Shown: positions 8,338-17,604 of the stretch, piece after piece
Numbering within the stretch: the first letter of the stretch is position 1
Layout of the letters: every line of letters starts with the position of its first letter
NCBI GenBank assembly: GCA_947501115.1
Contig: CANMVX010000034.1
Span: 1-38,671, forward strand
Direction: 5' to 3'
Origin: Haliscomenobacteraceae bacterium
GTDB taxonomy: Bacteria > Bacteroidota > Bacteroidia > Chitinophagales > Saprospiraceae
DNA: 38,671 nucleotides
Notes under the pieces: model-generated
Database searches by the model: none
Seen by the model: only the letters and a program-made list of their open reading frames with translations
What the model was told of the DNA's origin: nothing
Made by a program: the position numbers and the translations under genes

Positions 8338-9511
8338 TTGTCCATTTTTTTATTCCATTGAAAATTGAACTCTTTTGCTTACCAGGTTTATTCAAAACCT
8401 GATGGATAGTATATATTTGATTCAATTCTAATATACCAATGAGTTCATACTGTCGCATGACAGGAAGTGTCTTGGCATTCGATTGTTGAAATAAAAGGAG
8501 CGCGTCCTGCAAGGTTTGTTCTTCTGTTAACACATTTTCAATGGGGAACGTAGCATCGCTTACTGTTTTTTCCCCTCCACCGTTAAGGCACAATTCAATG
8601 ATTTCAAATGTTGATATGGTGCCAACAGGATTTTGCCAAACATCAAAAACAAGAATTTCCCGGTCGCCCGCGTCTTGAACCAAAGGTAATATTTCACTTA
8701 ATTGCTGGGTGCCTTCAAAGTGAATAAAATCTTTTTTCATCCAATCCTTCACTTTTAATTCTAGTAAAGAATTCTCCATATTGGCCGCTTTTGCCTCTGA
8801 ACCAGCAGCAAGGAAAACAAAAACACCAATAAAAATTTGGGTAACACTCCCGTCTCCTAATATGCCATTGTAAACAAAATAAATGGCAATGACCTGACCC
8901 ACTATGGAGGCAATTCTTGTGGCTTTCAAATGCCCCATAAAATGAGACAAAATAGCTCTTAATACTCTGCCTCCGTCCATTGGGAAGGCAGGGATCAAAT
9001 TGAATATGGCTAAGGTCAGGTTAAGGCCAATTAAGCCTAAGGCCACATAAGCGTAAACGGGTAAGTTGCTGGGGAAGTAAAAGTTATCTGAATCAGACTG
9101 GTTGTATATGCTGTAGAATATATCTGATAGGGTATCGGTTCCTACAAATAGTAACACAGGCAAAAGGACTAAAGCGATCGCTACATTTACCAAAGGTCCG
9201 GCAATGGCTACCCAAAATTCTTGTACAGGTTTTCTTGGCAAACGCTCCAAACGAGCTACTCCGCCAATGGGGTATAAAGTAATATCTCTCGTTTGTACGT
9301 CAAACCTTCTGGCCATTAAGGCGTGGCCAAATTCATGTAAAACAACGCACAAAAATAAAATGAGTACAAATAAACTTGCAGATACTGCACCCCAAATACC
9401 CCAGCTTTCTTTGAAGGCAAGGTAGATAACATAGACAAATAAAAATAAGAAACTCCAATGTACTTCAACGGGAATATTAAATATTTTTGCAATTCTTAAG
9501 GATCCTTTCAT
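8324..9511 (-). CDS. Site-2 protease family (M50) membrane metalloprotease with CBS region
   Basis: This 395-residue membrane protein carries the zinc site HEFGH at residues 59-63, within a hydrophobic helix, and the second motif NLIPAFPMDGGR at residues 171-182, whose Asp completes the metal site. A C-terminal soluble part from about residue 245 has two repeats of the CBS type (VKDWMKKDFIHFEGTQQLSE and later IENVLTEEQTLQDALLLF). This architecture matches the Rip-like, CBS-containing subgroup of site-2 proteases, which cleave substrates within the membrane; CBS pairs often sense adenine nucleotides. The substrate is unknown and no anti-sigma factor gene is nearby. It is the first gene of a two-gene operon with the nitroreductase. 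Confidence 0.9.
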   Translation of the reverse strand: MKGSLRIAKIFNIPVEVHWSFLFLFVYVIYLAFKESWGIWGAVSASLFVLILFLCVVLHEFGHALMARRFDVQTRDITLYPIGGVARLERLPRKPVQEFWVAIAGPLVNVAIALVLLPVLLFVGTDTLSDIFYSIYNQSDSDNFYFPSNLPVYAYVALGLIGLNLTLAIFNLIPAFPMDGGRVLRAILSHFMGHLKATRIASIVGQVIAIYFVYNGILGDGSVTQIFIGVFVFLAAGSEAKAANMENSLLELKVKDWMKKDFIHFEGTQQLSEILPLVQDAGDREILVFDVWQNPVGTISTFEIIELCLNGGGEKTVSDATFPIENVLTEEQTLQDALLLFQQSNAKTLPVMRQYELIGILELNQIYTIHQVLNKPGKQKSSIFNGIKKWTNGKD

Positions 9512-9541
9512 TTTTGTGTTTCTTGTAAAGAAAAGTAAAGA

Positions 9542-9549
9542 TAACTTTG
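9542..9549 (+). promoter_or_regulatory. Consensus -7 box upstream of the acidic protein gene
   Basis: TAACTTTG fits TAnnTTTG exactly and lies 36 bases before the ATG at 9586. The possible -33 match is weaker (TTG at 9523-9525 with short spacing). The box covers the in-frame TTG at 9547, which argues that translation starts at 9586. Confidence 0.45.
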
Positions 9550-9585
9550 TGGTGGAAATATTTTATTCATTCTAATACAATATCA

Positions 9586-10071
9586 ATGGTTTTTATTACA
9601 GAACAACAATTGGATGACGCGGCGTCAGCCATTCAGGACGACGAAACTATCAATGAATCATTGGTTACTGAACTCAGCGAAATCCAACCTGCTGTTTTTG
9701 CTTTTTTGTTTACTGAAAATACAGAGCTTTTCACAGAGTATGAAAAGGAATATCTGCTTTTTATCCTTCTGACTCTTTGGCAAGCTATTCGCACCCAAAT
9801 TGATGTGGAGGATATGGACGAAATTGATTCAGACGAACTTTCTCTCGCAGAGGAAAAAAATTGGGAATTACTGGAATCCATTACAGCCAAACGTTTTCGA
9901 GATCGGCTGGACGTATTCTTCAAGGACAATAAACAAACAGATTTACTGGCCTTTGTTGAGGACATGCTACTTGACGAGGAAGACGAACTTTTAACCAAAG
10001 AAGGCAGGGAACCTATGTTTGTTATTCTGAAATCAATCATTGATTGTTTTGACGCTTGTATAAAACCATAA
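9586..10071 (+). CDS. Small acidic protein of unknown function
   Basis: This is a 161-residue, strongly acidic, probably helical cytoplasmic protein beginning MVFITEQQLDDAASAIQDDE. I do not recognise the family. It has no signal peptide, membrane segment or obvious catalytic motif, though conserved-looking helices (FLFTENTELFTEYEKEYLLF) suggest a folded domain rather than a disordered acidic stretch. A TTG 39 bases upstream keeps the frame open, but the ATG at 9586 is preferred because that TTG lies inside a -7 promoter box. It is divergent from the site-2 protease gene and convergent with the Asp-box protein gene, so it appears to be monocistronic. A serine-rich reading frame on the opposite strand is a shadow of its acidic codons. 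Confidence 0.75.
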   Translation: MVFITEQQLDDAASAIQDDETINESLVTELSEIQPAVFAFLFTENTELFTEYEKEYLLFILLTLWQAIRTQIDVEDMDEIDSDELSLAEEKNWELLESITAKRFRDRLDVFFKDNKQTDLLAFVEDMLLDEEDELLTKEGREPMFVILKSIIDCFDACIKP

Positions 10072-10099
10072 CGAATTCCTTATCGCATTGGTTGAATGC

Positions 10100-13057
10100 T
10101 TACTTATTTAACAAGGGATCTTCTCGAATAGTTATTTTTTTTGTTTCTGAAAATGTTCCTGCTTTCACTTCCAACTGATAATTACCGGCTGTTGCCTGCC
10201 GTTTTAGTTTCAGTTCTTTGCCCAAAACAATGCCATAAACACCAAAAACGGAATGAATTTGACGTCGTAAGGTTTCATAACCAGCCTTGTTTTGTGGCGA
10301 AAGGGCTTTAAGGGATGCTTTGAATTGGGTTAATGAATTTTTGTTAGCTGTGGATAAAGAGCTAAGGGAACCTAGATTTTCAAGGGCGATTCGCATGTTT
10401 TCAATTTCCTGTGTCCAGGATATTTCAGGTTCGTCCACCTGCATGTCCCAGTAAATTCTATTGATGCCAGGTTGCACCGGTACTTTCCATTGCCTTTTAA
10501 GTTGGTTGTAATTTTCAGATACAAGGTTCAATGAAATAGAATCGGTTTGGTTGCCTTTATTTACCCACAAATGGATAGCTGCCCCACTTCTGGGATTCTG
10601 TCCACGGAATTCAAAGAGGGGTTGCTTTCTCCCAGTATTTATTCGCAACCATCTGGTGGCCCGCCTGCTTTGAAAAAGGTGAATTGGTTTGTTTGTAATT
10701 TGCCCGCTGAGCTGTCTCAAAGGACTGATATCATCTAAAATCCAAATACTTCTGCCATGGGTTCCAGCTATCAGGTCGCCATCCCGGGGATGGATAACAA
10801 GGTCGTAAACGGCCACTGTGGGCATATTACCCATGAGTTCATGCCATTCCTGTCCCTGATTGTAAGAAAATAACACCCCTTGTTCCGTTCCCACAAATAG
10901 CAAATCAGGGTTTTCGGGGTCTTCCCGAATCACATAAACAGAATATTTCGGTAGATTATTTTGTAGCGATTTCCAGGTTTTCCCATAATCGTCAGTGACA
11001 AATACATAAGCATTCATGTCATCATATCTATGATTATCCAAAGAGACATAACACCTGCCTTTTACATGTGAGGATGGGGATACTCTGCTTATCCAGGGCC
11101 TTTTTCCTCTGGGGGAGGAAGCATTTTGTCCAATAAGTGGAAATTGTTTAACTAATAATTGACCAACCTCGGTCCATGATTTACCTCCGTTTAAGGTGAC
11201 CTGTAAGTTTCCATCGTCCGTTCCTGCCCATATTTCCTGAGTATCTAAAGTGGATTCTGCGAGGGTAATGATGGTAAAATGATTTTCCCCACCTGTCACA
11301 CTTCTGGTCAGATAGCCACTATTGGAGGGATTTCTGAACTCAGGATCATTGGTGGTAAGATCCGGGCTGATGATTTTCCAGAAATTTCCCTTATCCGTAG
11401 ATTTAAAAAGGTGATTGCCTCCGAAATAAAGCGTATTCACATTGCGGGAAGAGAGAATTAAAGGACTACTCCAGTTGAATCGAAATTGGGGAGGAAGTTT
11501 TACACGATCTGTATTTTCATAAAAAAACCAGTGTTCTCCAGGGTCGATAGAATATTTTATAGGATAATCCTTATAATTTGGATCAAAATAAGCTGAATAA
11601 TTAGAGATAGTTTGTGGCGTAGGCGTGATATAATTATACTTTCTGGTTTCCACATTTAACTTCGCCGCAAATCCAACATGATTAACCATATAGATGGTTT
11701 TCCAGTCCGTTGGATCTATTTGAAAATGAAAACCATCTCCTTCTCCAACCCAGGTATTATGTTCATTTAAAATACCGCGTACCTCCCTGCTATTTGACGG
11801 CCCCATCCATAAGCCATTATCCTGCAGACCACCACCTATCCAGTAGGGATCTCTCATATCAACGCCGATGGCATAATACTGACCAATGGCCATATTGTTG
11901 AACGACAAAACACTTTCGCCACCATCCACGGTCAATCTTAAACCCTGATCGGTTCCCATATAGATAATTTTACTATCGTAGGGAGCAATCCACATAGCAT
12001 GGTCATCGCCACCATCGGTTCGCCATTCTCTTTCGGTAAAGGTTTTACCACCGTCGCGGGAAATTCTAAAGTCTCTGGAAACCAGATAAATAGATTGTGG
12101 ATCTATGGGGTCTATCTCAATTTGTCCATGATAATAAGGACGTGTGTTGTGTTTCAGTAAAAATCGCCAGGTATTTCCGCCGTCATCTGATCTGTAGGTA
12201 CCTGAACCAGGCTGACCGTCGGGAATATTTTCGTCAGCTTCAACAGAAGCAACTATTATGGAGGGAAAACTTTTGCAAATGGAAAGGTCAATTTGACCGG
12301 TTTCACCCGTTGGAAGGCCATTTACCAATTTTTTCCAGGACTTTCCTGCGTCGGTACTTTTATAAATTCCCCCATTTCCCCCACCACTTTTAAAAATGTA
12401 GGGTCTTCTTAATCTATGGTAAAAGCCTGCATATAAAATATTTGGATTACTTGGATCCATAACGACCTCGGTACAACCAGTGAGTGAATCAACAGGCAGA
12501 CCCTTGTCCAGTTTTTTCCAGGATTTCCCCCGATCACTGGTAAAAAATAAACCCCTGTCACCAGAATAGCCCCATAAATGTCCTACTGCAGCGACATAAG
12601 CAATATCTGGATTTGTAGGATGAAGGGCGATATCAGCAATATGGTGGGTATTGGAAAGGCCTAGTTTTGAAAAACTTAATCCACCGTCATTGCTCAAATA
12701 AAGGCCATCACCCCAACCAGAACTGTTTCTATTGGCCGATTCGCCGGTGCCTACCCAGATAATGGAAGGATTACCCTGAAAAAGGGCCACGCTGCCTATG
12801 GAAGAAGTGCCATATCGGTCAAAAATCGGTTCCCAGCTAACCCCTCCGTTTTTACTTTGAAAAACGCCACCTGATGCAGAAGCACAAATCACCTGTCGAT
12901 AATCGGTATTCAAGGCATCAATGTCGGCAATTCTACCCATCATATTGGCAGGTCCAACATTTCTCCATCGTAGGTCTTTGGAATATAAATTATCAACTCG
13001 TTGAGCAAATAAATGTAAAGTGCTGAAAAATAGAATAGTAAGAATAAATATTCTCAT
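10100..13057 (-). CDS. Secreted sortilin/VPS10-like Asp-box beta-propeller protein
   Basis: This 985-residue exported protein has a clear signal peptide (MRIFILTILFFSTLHLFAQ) followed by RVDNLYSKDLRWRNVGPANM, the usual opening of the large BNR/Asp-box 'VPS10 domain-containing' proteins of Bacteroidota. At least ten Asp-box motifs (S-x-D-x-G-x-x-W/F) are visible, for example SKNGGVSW, TSDRGKSW, STDAGKSW, RSDDGGNTW, TLNGGKSW and TDDYGKTW. This predicts one or two beta-propellers over about residues 30-790, then a beta-rich C-terminal region. There is no T9SS tail at the C-terminus. The family resembles sialidase and sortilin propellers, but a glycosidase active site is not evident, and the substrate or partner is unknown. 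It is transcribed alone, convergent with the acidic protein gene. Confidence 0.88.
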   Translation of the reverse strand: MRIFILTILFFSTLHLFAQRVDNLYSKDLRWRNVGPANMMGRIADIDALNTDYRQVICASASGGVFQSKNGGVSWEPIFDRYGTSSIGSVALFQGNPSIIWVGTGESANRNSSGWGDGLYLSNDGGLSFSKLGLSNTHHIADIALHPTNPDIAYVAAVGHLWGYSGDRGLFFTSDRGKSWKKLDKGLPVDSLTGCTEVVMDPSNPNILYAGFYHRLRRPYIFKSGGGNGGIYKSTDAGKSWKKLVNGLPTGETGQIDLSICKSFPSIIVASVEADENIPDGQPGSGTYRSDDGGNTWRFLLKHNTRPYYHGQIEIDPIDPQSIYLVSRDFRISRDGGKTFTEREWRTDGGDDHAMWIAPYDSKIIYMGTDQGLRLTVDGGESVLSFNNMAIGQYYAIGVDMRDPYWIGGGLQDNGLWMGPSNSREVRGILNEHNTWVGEGDGFHFQIDPTDWKTIYMVNHVGFAAKLNVETRKYNYITPTPQTISNYSAYFDPNYKDYPIKYSIDPGEHWFFYENTDRVKLPPQFRFNWSSPLILSSRNVNTLYFGGNHLFKSTDKGNFWKIISPDLTTNDPEFRNPSNSGYLTRSVTGGENHFTIITLAESTLDTQEIWAGTDDGNLQVTLNGGKSWTEVGQLLVKQFPLIGQNASSPRGKRPWISRVSPSSHVKGRCYVSLDNHRYDDMNAYVFVTDDYGKTWKSLQNNLPKYSVYVIREDPENPDLLFVGTEQGVLFSYNQGQEWHELMGNMPTVAVYDLVIHPRDGDLIAGTHGRSIWILDDISPLRQLSGQITNKPIHLFQSRRATRWLRINTGRKQPLFEFRGQNPRSGAAIHLWVNKGNQTDSISLNLVSENYNQLKRQWKVPVQPGINRIYWDMQVDEPEISWTQEIENMRIALENLGSLSSLSTANKNSLTQFKASLKALSPQNKAGYETLRRQIHSVFGVYGIVLGKELKLKRQATAGNYQLEVKAGTFSETKKITIREDPLLNK

Positions 13058-13207
13058 TGGGTGATCCTTTAATTGCTTATCAATAACAGAAATATAATCA
13101 TTTTTTTAGACGAAAATTTAAAATCGTATTGATTAAAATTTATTGGAACAAGCTTTTGTAAACAAATTATTAAATTCCTTCGTTTTAAACGCGTCGAATT
13201 GCTTAAA

Positions 13208-13221
13208 TTTCGGCTCCGAAA
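13208..13221. promoter_or_regulatory. Short palindrome in the leader of the MoxR gene
   Basis: TTTCGG-CT-CCGAAA forms a perfect 6-bp inverted repeat ending 39 bases before the MoxR start. It could be an operator or a small leader hairpin. It may also be chance. Confidence 0.25.
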
Positions 13222-13260
13222 GGGCAAAGAACCCAAATCTCAATTTTAAAGAAAAGGAAA

Positions 13261-14232
13261 ATGTCAGAAACAAATTTTAAATCAGATGTAGAAGCAGTAG
13301 ATGCCCTTGCAAATAAGTACCAGGATTTAAGGCAGGAAATAGGTAAGGTCATTGTTGGGCAAGATGAAGTGGTTAAAGCTGTTATTATTGCTTTGTTTAG
13401 TAATGGTCATAGTTTATTAGTGGGCGTTCCCGGACTAGCTAAAACATTATTAGTCAGTACTATTGCTTCTGTACTGGATTTAGATTTTAAAAGGATACAG
13501 TTCACGCCTGACCTTATGCCATCTGACATTATAGGCTCTGAAATATTACAGGAGAATAGAACTTTTCAATTTAACAAGGGACCGTTATTTGCCAATATCG
13601 TTTTAGCAGACGAGATAAACAGAACGCCACCTAAAACGCAGGCGGCATTATTGGAAGCCATGCAGGAAAAGGTGGTAACAGTCAGTGGGGTATCGCACGC
13701 TTTACCTAAGCCATTTTTCGTTTTAGCCACTCAAAATCCTATCGAACAAGAGGGAACTTATCCATTGCCTGAGGCGCAGTTGGACCGTTTTATGTTCAAT
13801 ATTCCATTAGATTATCCAACTTTTCAACAGGAAATTGAGGTAGTGAAAAATACGACAGGTTCTCAGAATGTGAGCTTAAAAAATATTGTGACAGCAAATC
13901 AGATTCAACAATTTCAACAACTTATCAGGAGGATTCCAGTAACAGATAATGTGCTGGAATACGCTGTTTCTTTGGTTTCAAAAACAAGACCGGGAACAGA
14001 ACGTGCCACTTCTATCGTGGATAATTATATTTCTTGGGGCGCTGGTCCACGTGCTTCACAGTTTCTCATCGTCGGCGCTAAATGCCATGCAGCGATAATG
14101 GGTAAATATTCGCCAGATATATCTGATATTCAAGCTATTGCAAAATACGTTTTGCGTCATAGAATAGTTAGGAATTATAAAGCAGAGGCGGAAGGTATCA
14201 AAGAGGAAAATATTATTGACCAGTTGTTGTAA
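13261..14232 (+). CDS. MoxR-family AAA+ ATPase
   Basis: This 323-residue AAA+ protein has Walker A GVPGLAKT at residues 55-62, Walker B VLADEINR at 114-121, a sensor-1-like ATQNPIEQEGTYPLPEAQLD segment near residue 157, and the arginine-rich lid of the MoxR group. MoxR ATPases act as chaperones, usually with a partner from the DUF58/VWA families, and help mature or insert protein complexes. The expected DUF58 gene is not next to it: the following gene is a DUF4837 lipoprotein 56 bases downstream. It is cytoplasmic and of normal length. A run of A and G residues (aaagaaaaggaaa) precedes the start. Confidence 0.93.
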   Translation: MSETNFKSDVEAVDALANKYQDLRQEIGKVIVGQDEVVKAVIIALFSNGHSLLVGVPGLAKTLLVSTIASVLDLDFKRIQFTPDLMPSDIIGSEILQENRTFQFNKGPLFANIVLADEINRTPPKTQAALLEAMQEKVVTVSGVSHALPKPFFVLATQNPIEQEGTYPLPEAQLDRFMFNIPLDYPTFQQEIEVVKNTTGSQNVSLKNIVTANQIQQFQQLIRRIPVTDNVLEYAVSLVSKTRPGTERATSIVDNYISWGAGPRASQFLIVGAKCHAAIMGKYSPDISDIQAIAKYVLRHRIVRNYKAEAEGIKEENIIDQLL

Positions 14233-14288
14233 CCAATGCAGGATACACCCTTATTGGCTTTTTTTTCATCTTAAAAGGTAAAAATTAA

Positions 14289-15395
14289 ATGATGTATTTT
14301 AAAAAGGGTGAATCAATTAGCAAGGTCTCTATTTTATTGGTGTGGCTGACCATCGCTTTATTTTCTAACTCATGTACAAAGGATGGGGCCAGTCAATTTA
14401 ATATGAAACCCAATGCTTTTGGAGAAATTGCCAGCCTGGTCGTCGTGGCAGATAAAGAAATTTGGGATGGTCCGATTGGAGATACTATAAGATATTATTA
14501 CTCTTCAGCTTATCTGATTTTACCTCAACCAGAACCAATTTTAGATTTAAAGTATTTTAGTCCTACTGATTTTAGAAATGTTCCGCTCAAGAGGGAATTG
14601 AAATCTTATTTGATTTTAGCCGATATAAATGATGAATCTTCCCCAACGGCTTCTTTAATGAAAAAGGAACTAGGGCCAAAAAATTTAGACTTATTCCTGA
14701 CCAATCCTCAAAAAAATAATGTAGTTGTTGGCTATGACCGTTGGGCAAAAGGACAACTTATTATGTTTCAAATGGCAGATTCTTACGAAAGTTTAGTTAA
14801 TAATCTGAAGGCAAATATGCCTACGTTAGTAAAAAAAGTTAGAGGTCAAGATGCCGTTCCATTGGGTGCAAATGCTTATCAGTCAGGACGTAATACTACT
14901 TTGGAAGCTGATATCGAAGCTAAAATGAATGTGCGTTTGAAGATTCCAAATGATTTTTTGCCAGCCATTAACGATGGTAAGGCCTTTTGGCTGAGAAAAG
15001 AAACGGATAAAGCGTCTTTTAACTTGCTTATTTCAACTTTCAACTATACGGATACCAAACAGTTTTCTGTTGAAAATCTGAAAGCAATGAGAGATACCTT
15101 AGGTAAAAAATATGTTTCAACCAGAACGCCAAATTCTTACATGATTGTAAACGATGTCGATTTACCTATCTATGGCCAATCCGTAAATTTTAACGGTAAA
15201 TATGCTTTCGAGGGTAGAGGTATCTGGGAAATTGAAAATGATTATATGGCCGGGGCATTTATTTGTTACCTGATTCACAACCCTAAAACAAATCAAATTG
15301 TGCTCATAGACGGTTTCTTATATGCTCCCGGAGAGACAAAAAGAAATAAAATGTTACAATTGGAACATATTATTCAAACCGCCAGAATACCTTAA
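14289..15395 (+). CDS. DUF4837 family lipoprotein
   Basis: This 368-residue protein starts with MMYFKKGESISKVSILLVWL and a hydrophobic stretch ending in FSNSC, a lipoprotein signal with Cys near residue 29 as the lipidated residue. The mature part begins with GEIASLVVVADKEIWDGPIG and LPQPEPILD, characteristic of DUF4837 proteins found across Bacteroidota. Their function is not known. A second start codon at 14292 is equally possible. It follows the MoxR gene by 56 bases on the same strand and is closed by a strong terminator at 15415-15453, so the two form a likely transcription unit. Confidence 0.85.
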   Translation: MMYFKKGESISKVSILLVWLTIALFSNSCTKDGASQFNMKPNAFGEIASLVVVADKEIWDGPIGDTIRYYYSSAYLILPQPEPILDLKYFSPTDFRNVPLKRELKSYLILADINDESSPTASLMKKELGPKNLDLFLTNPQKNNVVVGYDRWAKGQLIMFQMADSYESLVNNLKANMPTLVKKVRGQDAVPLGANAYQSGRNTTLEADIEAKMNVRLKIPNDFLPAINDGKAFWLRKETDKASFNLLISTFNYTDTKQFSVENLKAMRDTLGKKYVSTRTPNSYMIVNDVDLPIYGQSVNFNGKYAFEGRGIWEIENDYMAGAFICYLIHNPKTNQIVLIDGFLYAPGETKRNKMLQLEHIIQTARIP

Positions 15396-15414
15396 AAAAT
15401 ATCTTGGTGAAAAT

Positions 15415-15453
15415 AAAAAGCCGTTGTCCTAAACATAAGACAACGGCTTTTTT
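15415..15453. terminator. Bidirectional terminator between the DUF4837 gene and htpG
   Basis: The arms AAAAAGCCGTTGTC (15415-15428) and GACAACGGCTTTTTT (15439-15453) pair perfectly over 13-14 bp around a ten-base loop. There is a T run on the plus strand and an A run on the other side, so it can serve both convergent genes. Confidence 0.9.
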
Positions 15454-15466
15454 AATGTAAGAAATA

Positions 15467-17332
15467 TTAAATATTATCGATACTCTTATTCACAAAAGCA
15501 TTCAACTCGGCACCTGTCAACATGCCAGCCTGGAGTTTTGCAATTTGAATGAGATACTTCATCGTTTCATTTCTGGCCGATTCATCCGATTGATTTAATA
15601 TCTGCTCGTTTATAATTTTATGATTCGTGTTAACGACCACGTTGATAGAATCGGGAAAGCCATCCATTTTCATACCTTGCATCATCTGCATTTCTTTCAT
15701 TCTTCTCATGAACTCAGGTCTGGTAATCTGAACAGGTAAATCTTCCGGATTAAGTGCTTTGGTCACCAGAGTTGACATCGGATCATTTAAATTGGCAGTA
15801 AACCATTCTTTAATCTGTTTTTCCTGATCTTCTGACAAGACAGATTCCTTCTTTTCCTCTTTTTGAACTAAATTATCCGTTGTGTCAGAATCTACGCGGA
15901 CAAAAGTGACCGTTCCTTGCTTATATTCAAGTTGCTGCATAAAATGAGCGTCAATGACCTGATCCATAACAAGTACGTCGAAACCATTGTTTTTTGCAGA
16001 CTGAATTTGAGCATATTGCGCTTCCTTGTCATTTGAATAGATAAGAATAATCTTATTATGCTTATCTGTTTGAAGTGTTTTCACACTATCAATATATTCG
16101 TCAATGGTCTTGTATTTACCCTCCAGTGTTTTGAAAAGGGCGAAAGTCGTTGCTTTTTCGTAAAACTTCTCGTCAGAGATCATACCATATTTAACAAATA
16201 TGCTAAGATCATTCCATTTGCTTTCATAATTATCTCTTTCGCTTTGGAATAATTCTGAAAGTTTATCAGCCACTTTTCTGGTAATGTAACCAGTTATTTT
16301 TTTCACATTACTGTCAGCTTGTAAATAGCTTCTTGAAACGTTTAGCGGAATGTCAGGTGAATCAATAACCCCGTGAAGTAAGGTAAGAAACTCCGGTACT
16401 ATTTCCTTTACATTATCTGTTACATAAACCTGGTTGGAATAAAGCTGTATTTTATTGCGCTGTATTTCTATATTATTACCTAAATGAGGGAAATATAAAA
16501 CGCCGGTAAGGTTGAATGGAAAATCTATGTTCAAATGAATCCAAAACAGAGGTGTTTCGTAACTCATAGGATAGAGTTCTCTATAAAAACTGCGATAATC
16601 TTCGTCGCTTAAATCTGCTGGTAATTTTTTCCAGATAGGTTGGGTGTTGTTGATAAAATTATCAACTTGTATGGTTTCAGTTTTTGCATCTTCCCCTTCT
16701 CCTTCTGTTTTGGATTCATCCTTTTTACCAAAACGAATGGGAATAGGTAGGAATTTACAGTATTTTTCCAGCAAATCATCTATTCTCTTTTTCTCCAGAT
16801 ATTCCTTGCTGTCATTGCCAATATGAAGGATAATATCAGTACCCCTTTCTTTTCTTGACCCTTCAGAAAGCGTATATTCCGGACTGCCATCGCAGGACCA
16901 TAAAACGGCGGTTGAACCTTCCTTCCATGATAATGTGTCCACTTCTACTTTGGTTGCCACCATAAAGGCAGAATAAAAACCTAATCCGAAGTGACCAATG
17001 ATGCTCGCATCATCCTTGTATTTGTCAATAAATTCCTGAGCACTAGAGAAAGCTACTTGATTCAAATATTTCATTACTTCCTCCTCCGTCATACCGATAC
17101 CCCGGTCGCGGATGGTTAAGGTGTTTTTTTCCTCATCAAGAATAATGTCAATGGTTACTTCACCCGTGTCACTATTCAGTTCTCCCCTTCTACTTAACGT
17201 TTGTAATTTTGTAGTGGCATCTACACCATTTGAAATTAATTCCCGTAGAAAAATTTCCTGGTCGGAATAGAGAAATTTTTTGATAATTGGAAAAATATTT
17301 TCCGTCTGTACAGATATATTACCGCGTTGCAT
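15467..17332 (-). CDS. htpG: Molecular chaperone HtpG (bacterial Hsp90)
   Basis: This 621-residue protein matches HtpG. The N-terminal GHKL ATPase domain has ELISNGVDATTKL (catalytic Glu and Asn; family usual is NASDA, here NGVDA), TIRDRGIGMTEEE and IGHFGLGFYSAFMVA, the ATP lid. The middle domain contains GVLYFPH and the NVSRSYLQAD segment with the catalytic Arg. The C-terminal region ends without the eukaryotic MEEVD tail, as expected in bacteria. It is an ATP-driven chaperone in the cytoplasm that acts with DnaK on stress-denatured proteins. It is transcribed leftwards to the terminator at 15415-15453, and its upstream region carries two 18-base direct repeats (17358-17412) that may be regulatory. 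Confidence 0.97.
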   Translation of the reverse strand: MQRGNISVQTENIFPIIKKFLYSDQEIFLRELISNGVDATTKLQTLSRRGELNSDTGEVTIDIILDEEKNTLTIRDRGIGMTEEEVMKYLNQVAFSSAQEFIDKYKDDASIIGHFGLGFYSAFMVATKVEVDTLSWKEGSTAVLWSCDGSPEYTLSEGSRKERGTDIILHIGNDSKEYLEKKRIDDLLEKYCKFLPIPIRFGKKDESKTEGEGEDAKTETIQVDNFINNTQPIWKKLPADLSDEDYRSFYRELYPMSYETPLFWIHLNIDFPFNLTGVLYFPHLGNNIEIQRNKIQLYSNQVYVTDNVKEIVPEFLTLLHGVIDSPDIPLNVSRSYLQADSNVKKITGYITRKVADKLSELFQSERDNYESKWNDLSIFVKYGMISDEKFYEKATTFALFKTLEGKYKTIDEYIDSVKTLQTDKHNKIILIYSNDKEAQYAQIQSAKNNGFDVLVMDQVIDAHFMQQLEYKQGTVTFVRVDSDTTDNLVQKEEKKESVLSEDQEKQIKEWFTANLNDPMSTLVTKALNPEDLPVQITRPEFMRRMKEMQMMQGMKMDGFPDSINVVVNTNHKIINEQILNQSDESARNETMKYLIQIAKLQAGMLTGAELNAFVNKSIDNI

Positions 17333-17357
17333 AATAAAATTTTTTGGTTAATTTACC

Positions 17358-17412
17358 TTGTCAAACAATATGCCACATTGATTAATCTGCCATTTTGTCA
17401 AGCAATAAGCCA
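17358..17412. repeat. Two 18-base direct repeats upstream of htpG
   Basis: TTGTCAAACAATATGCCA (17358-17375) and TTGTCAAGCAATAAGCCA (17395-17412) agree at 16 of 18 positions, with starts 37 bases apart. They lie 26-80 bases upstream of the htpG start. They do not resemble the CIRCE element. A binding site for a stress regulator is a reasonable guess. Confidence 0.6.
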
Positions 17413-17442
17413 TTCCTGACAGTATTTATTTTTATTTATATT

Positions 17443-17473
17443 TTTGTTTTTATGAAAATTTAATGTAGTTTTG
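17443..17473 (+). promoter_or_regulatory. Consensus promoter driving a rightward unit next to htpG
   Basis: TTTG (17443-17446), 19 bases, then TAGTTTTG (17466-17473) matches the Bacteroidota TTTG/TAnnTTTG promoter with good spacing. It points away from htpG, towards the hairpin-rich region and the terminator at 17745-17783. Initiation would be near 17480. Confidence 0.55.
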
Positions 17474-17604
17474 ATTTTTATTTTTTGAGAGCTATTACAC
17501 AAGATATTATATTTACGGAAACTACTTGCGCTTTTCAAGCGGTGAGTCTTTGAGCCATATCTACATACCACTTTATTTTAGTATGAGTCCCATTTTGGAC
17601 TTTT

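Noticed and set aside
9633-10040. 135-residue serine-rich frame opposite the acidic protein
   Set aside because: The Ser runs are the complement of the GAA/GAT/GAC codons of the acidic gene, so this is a shadow frame.
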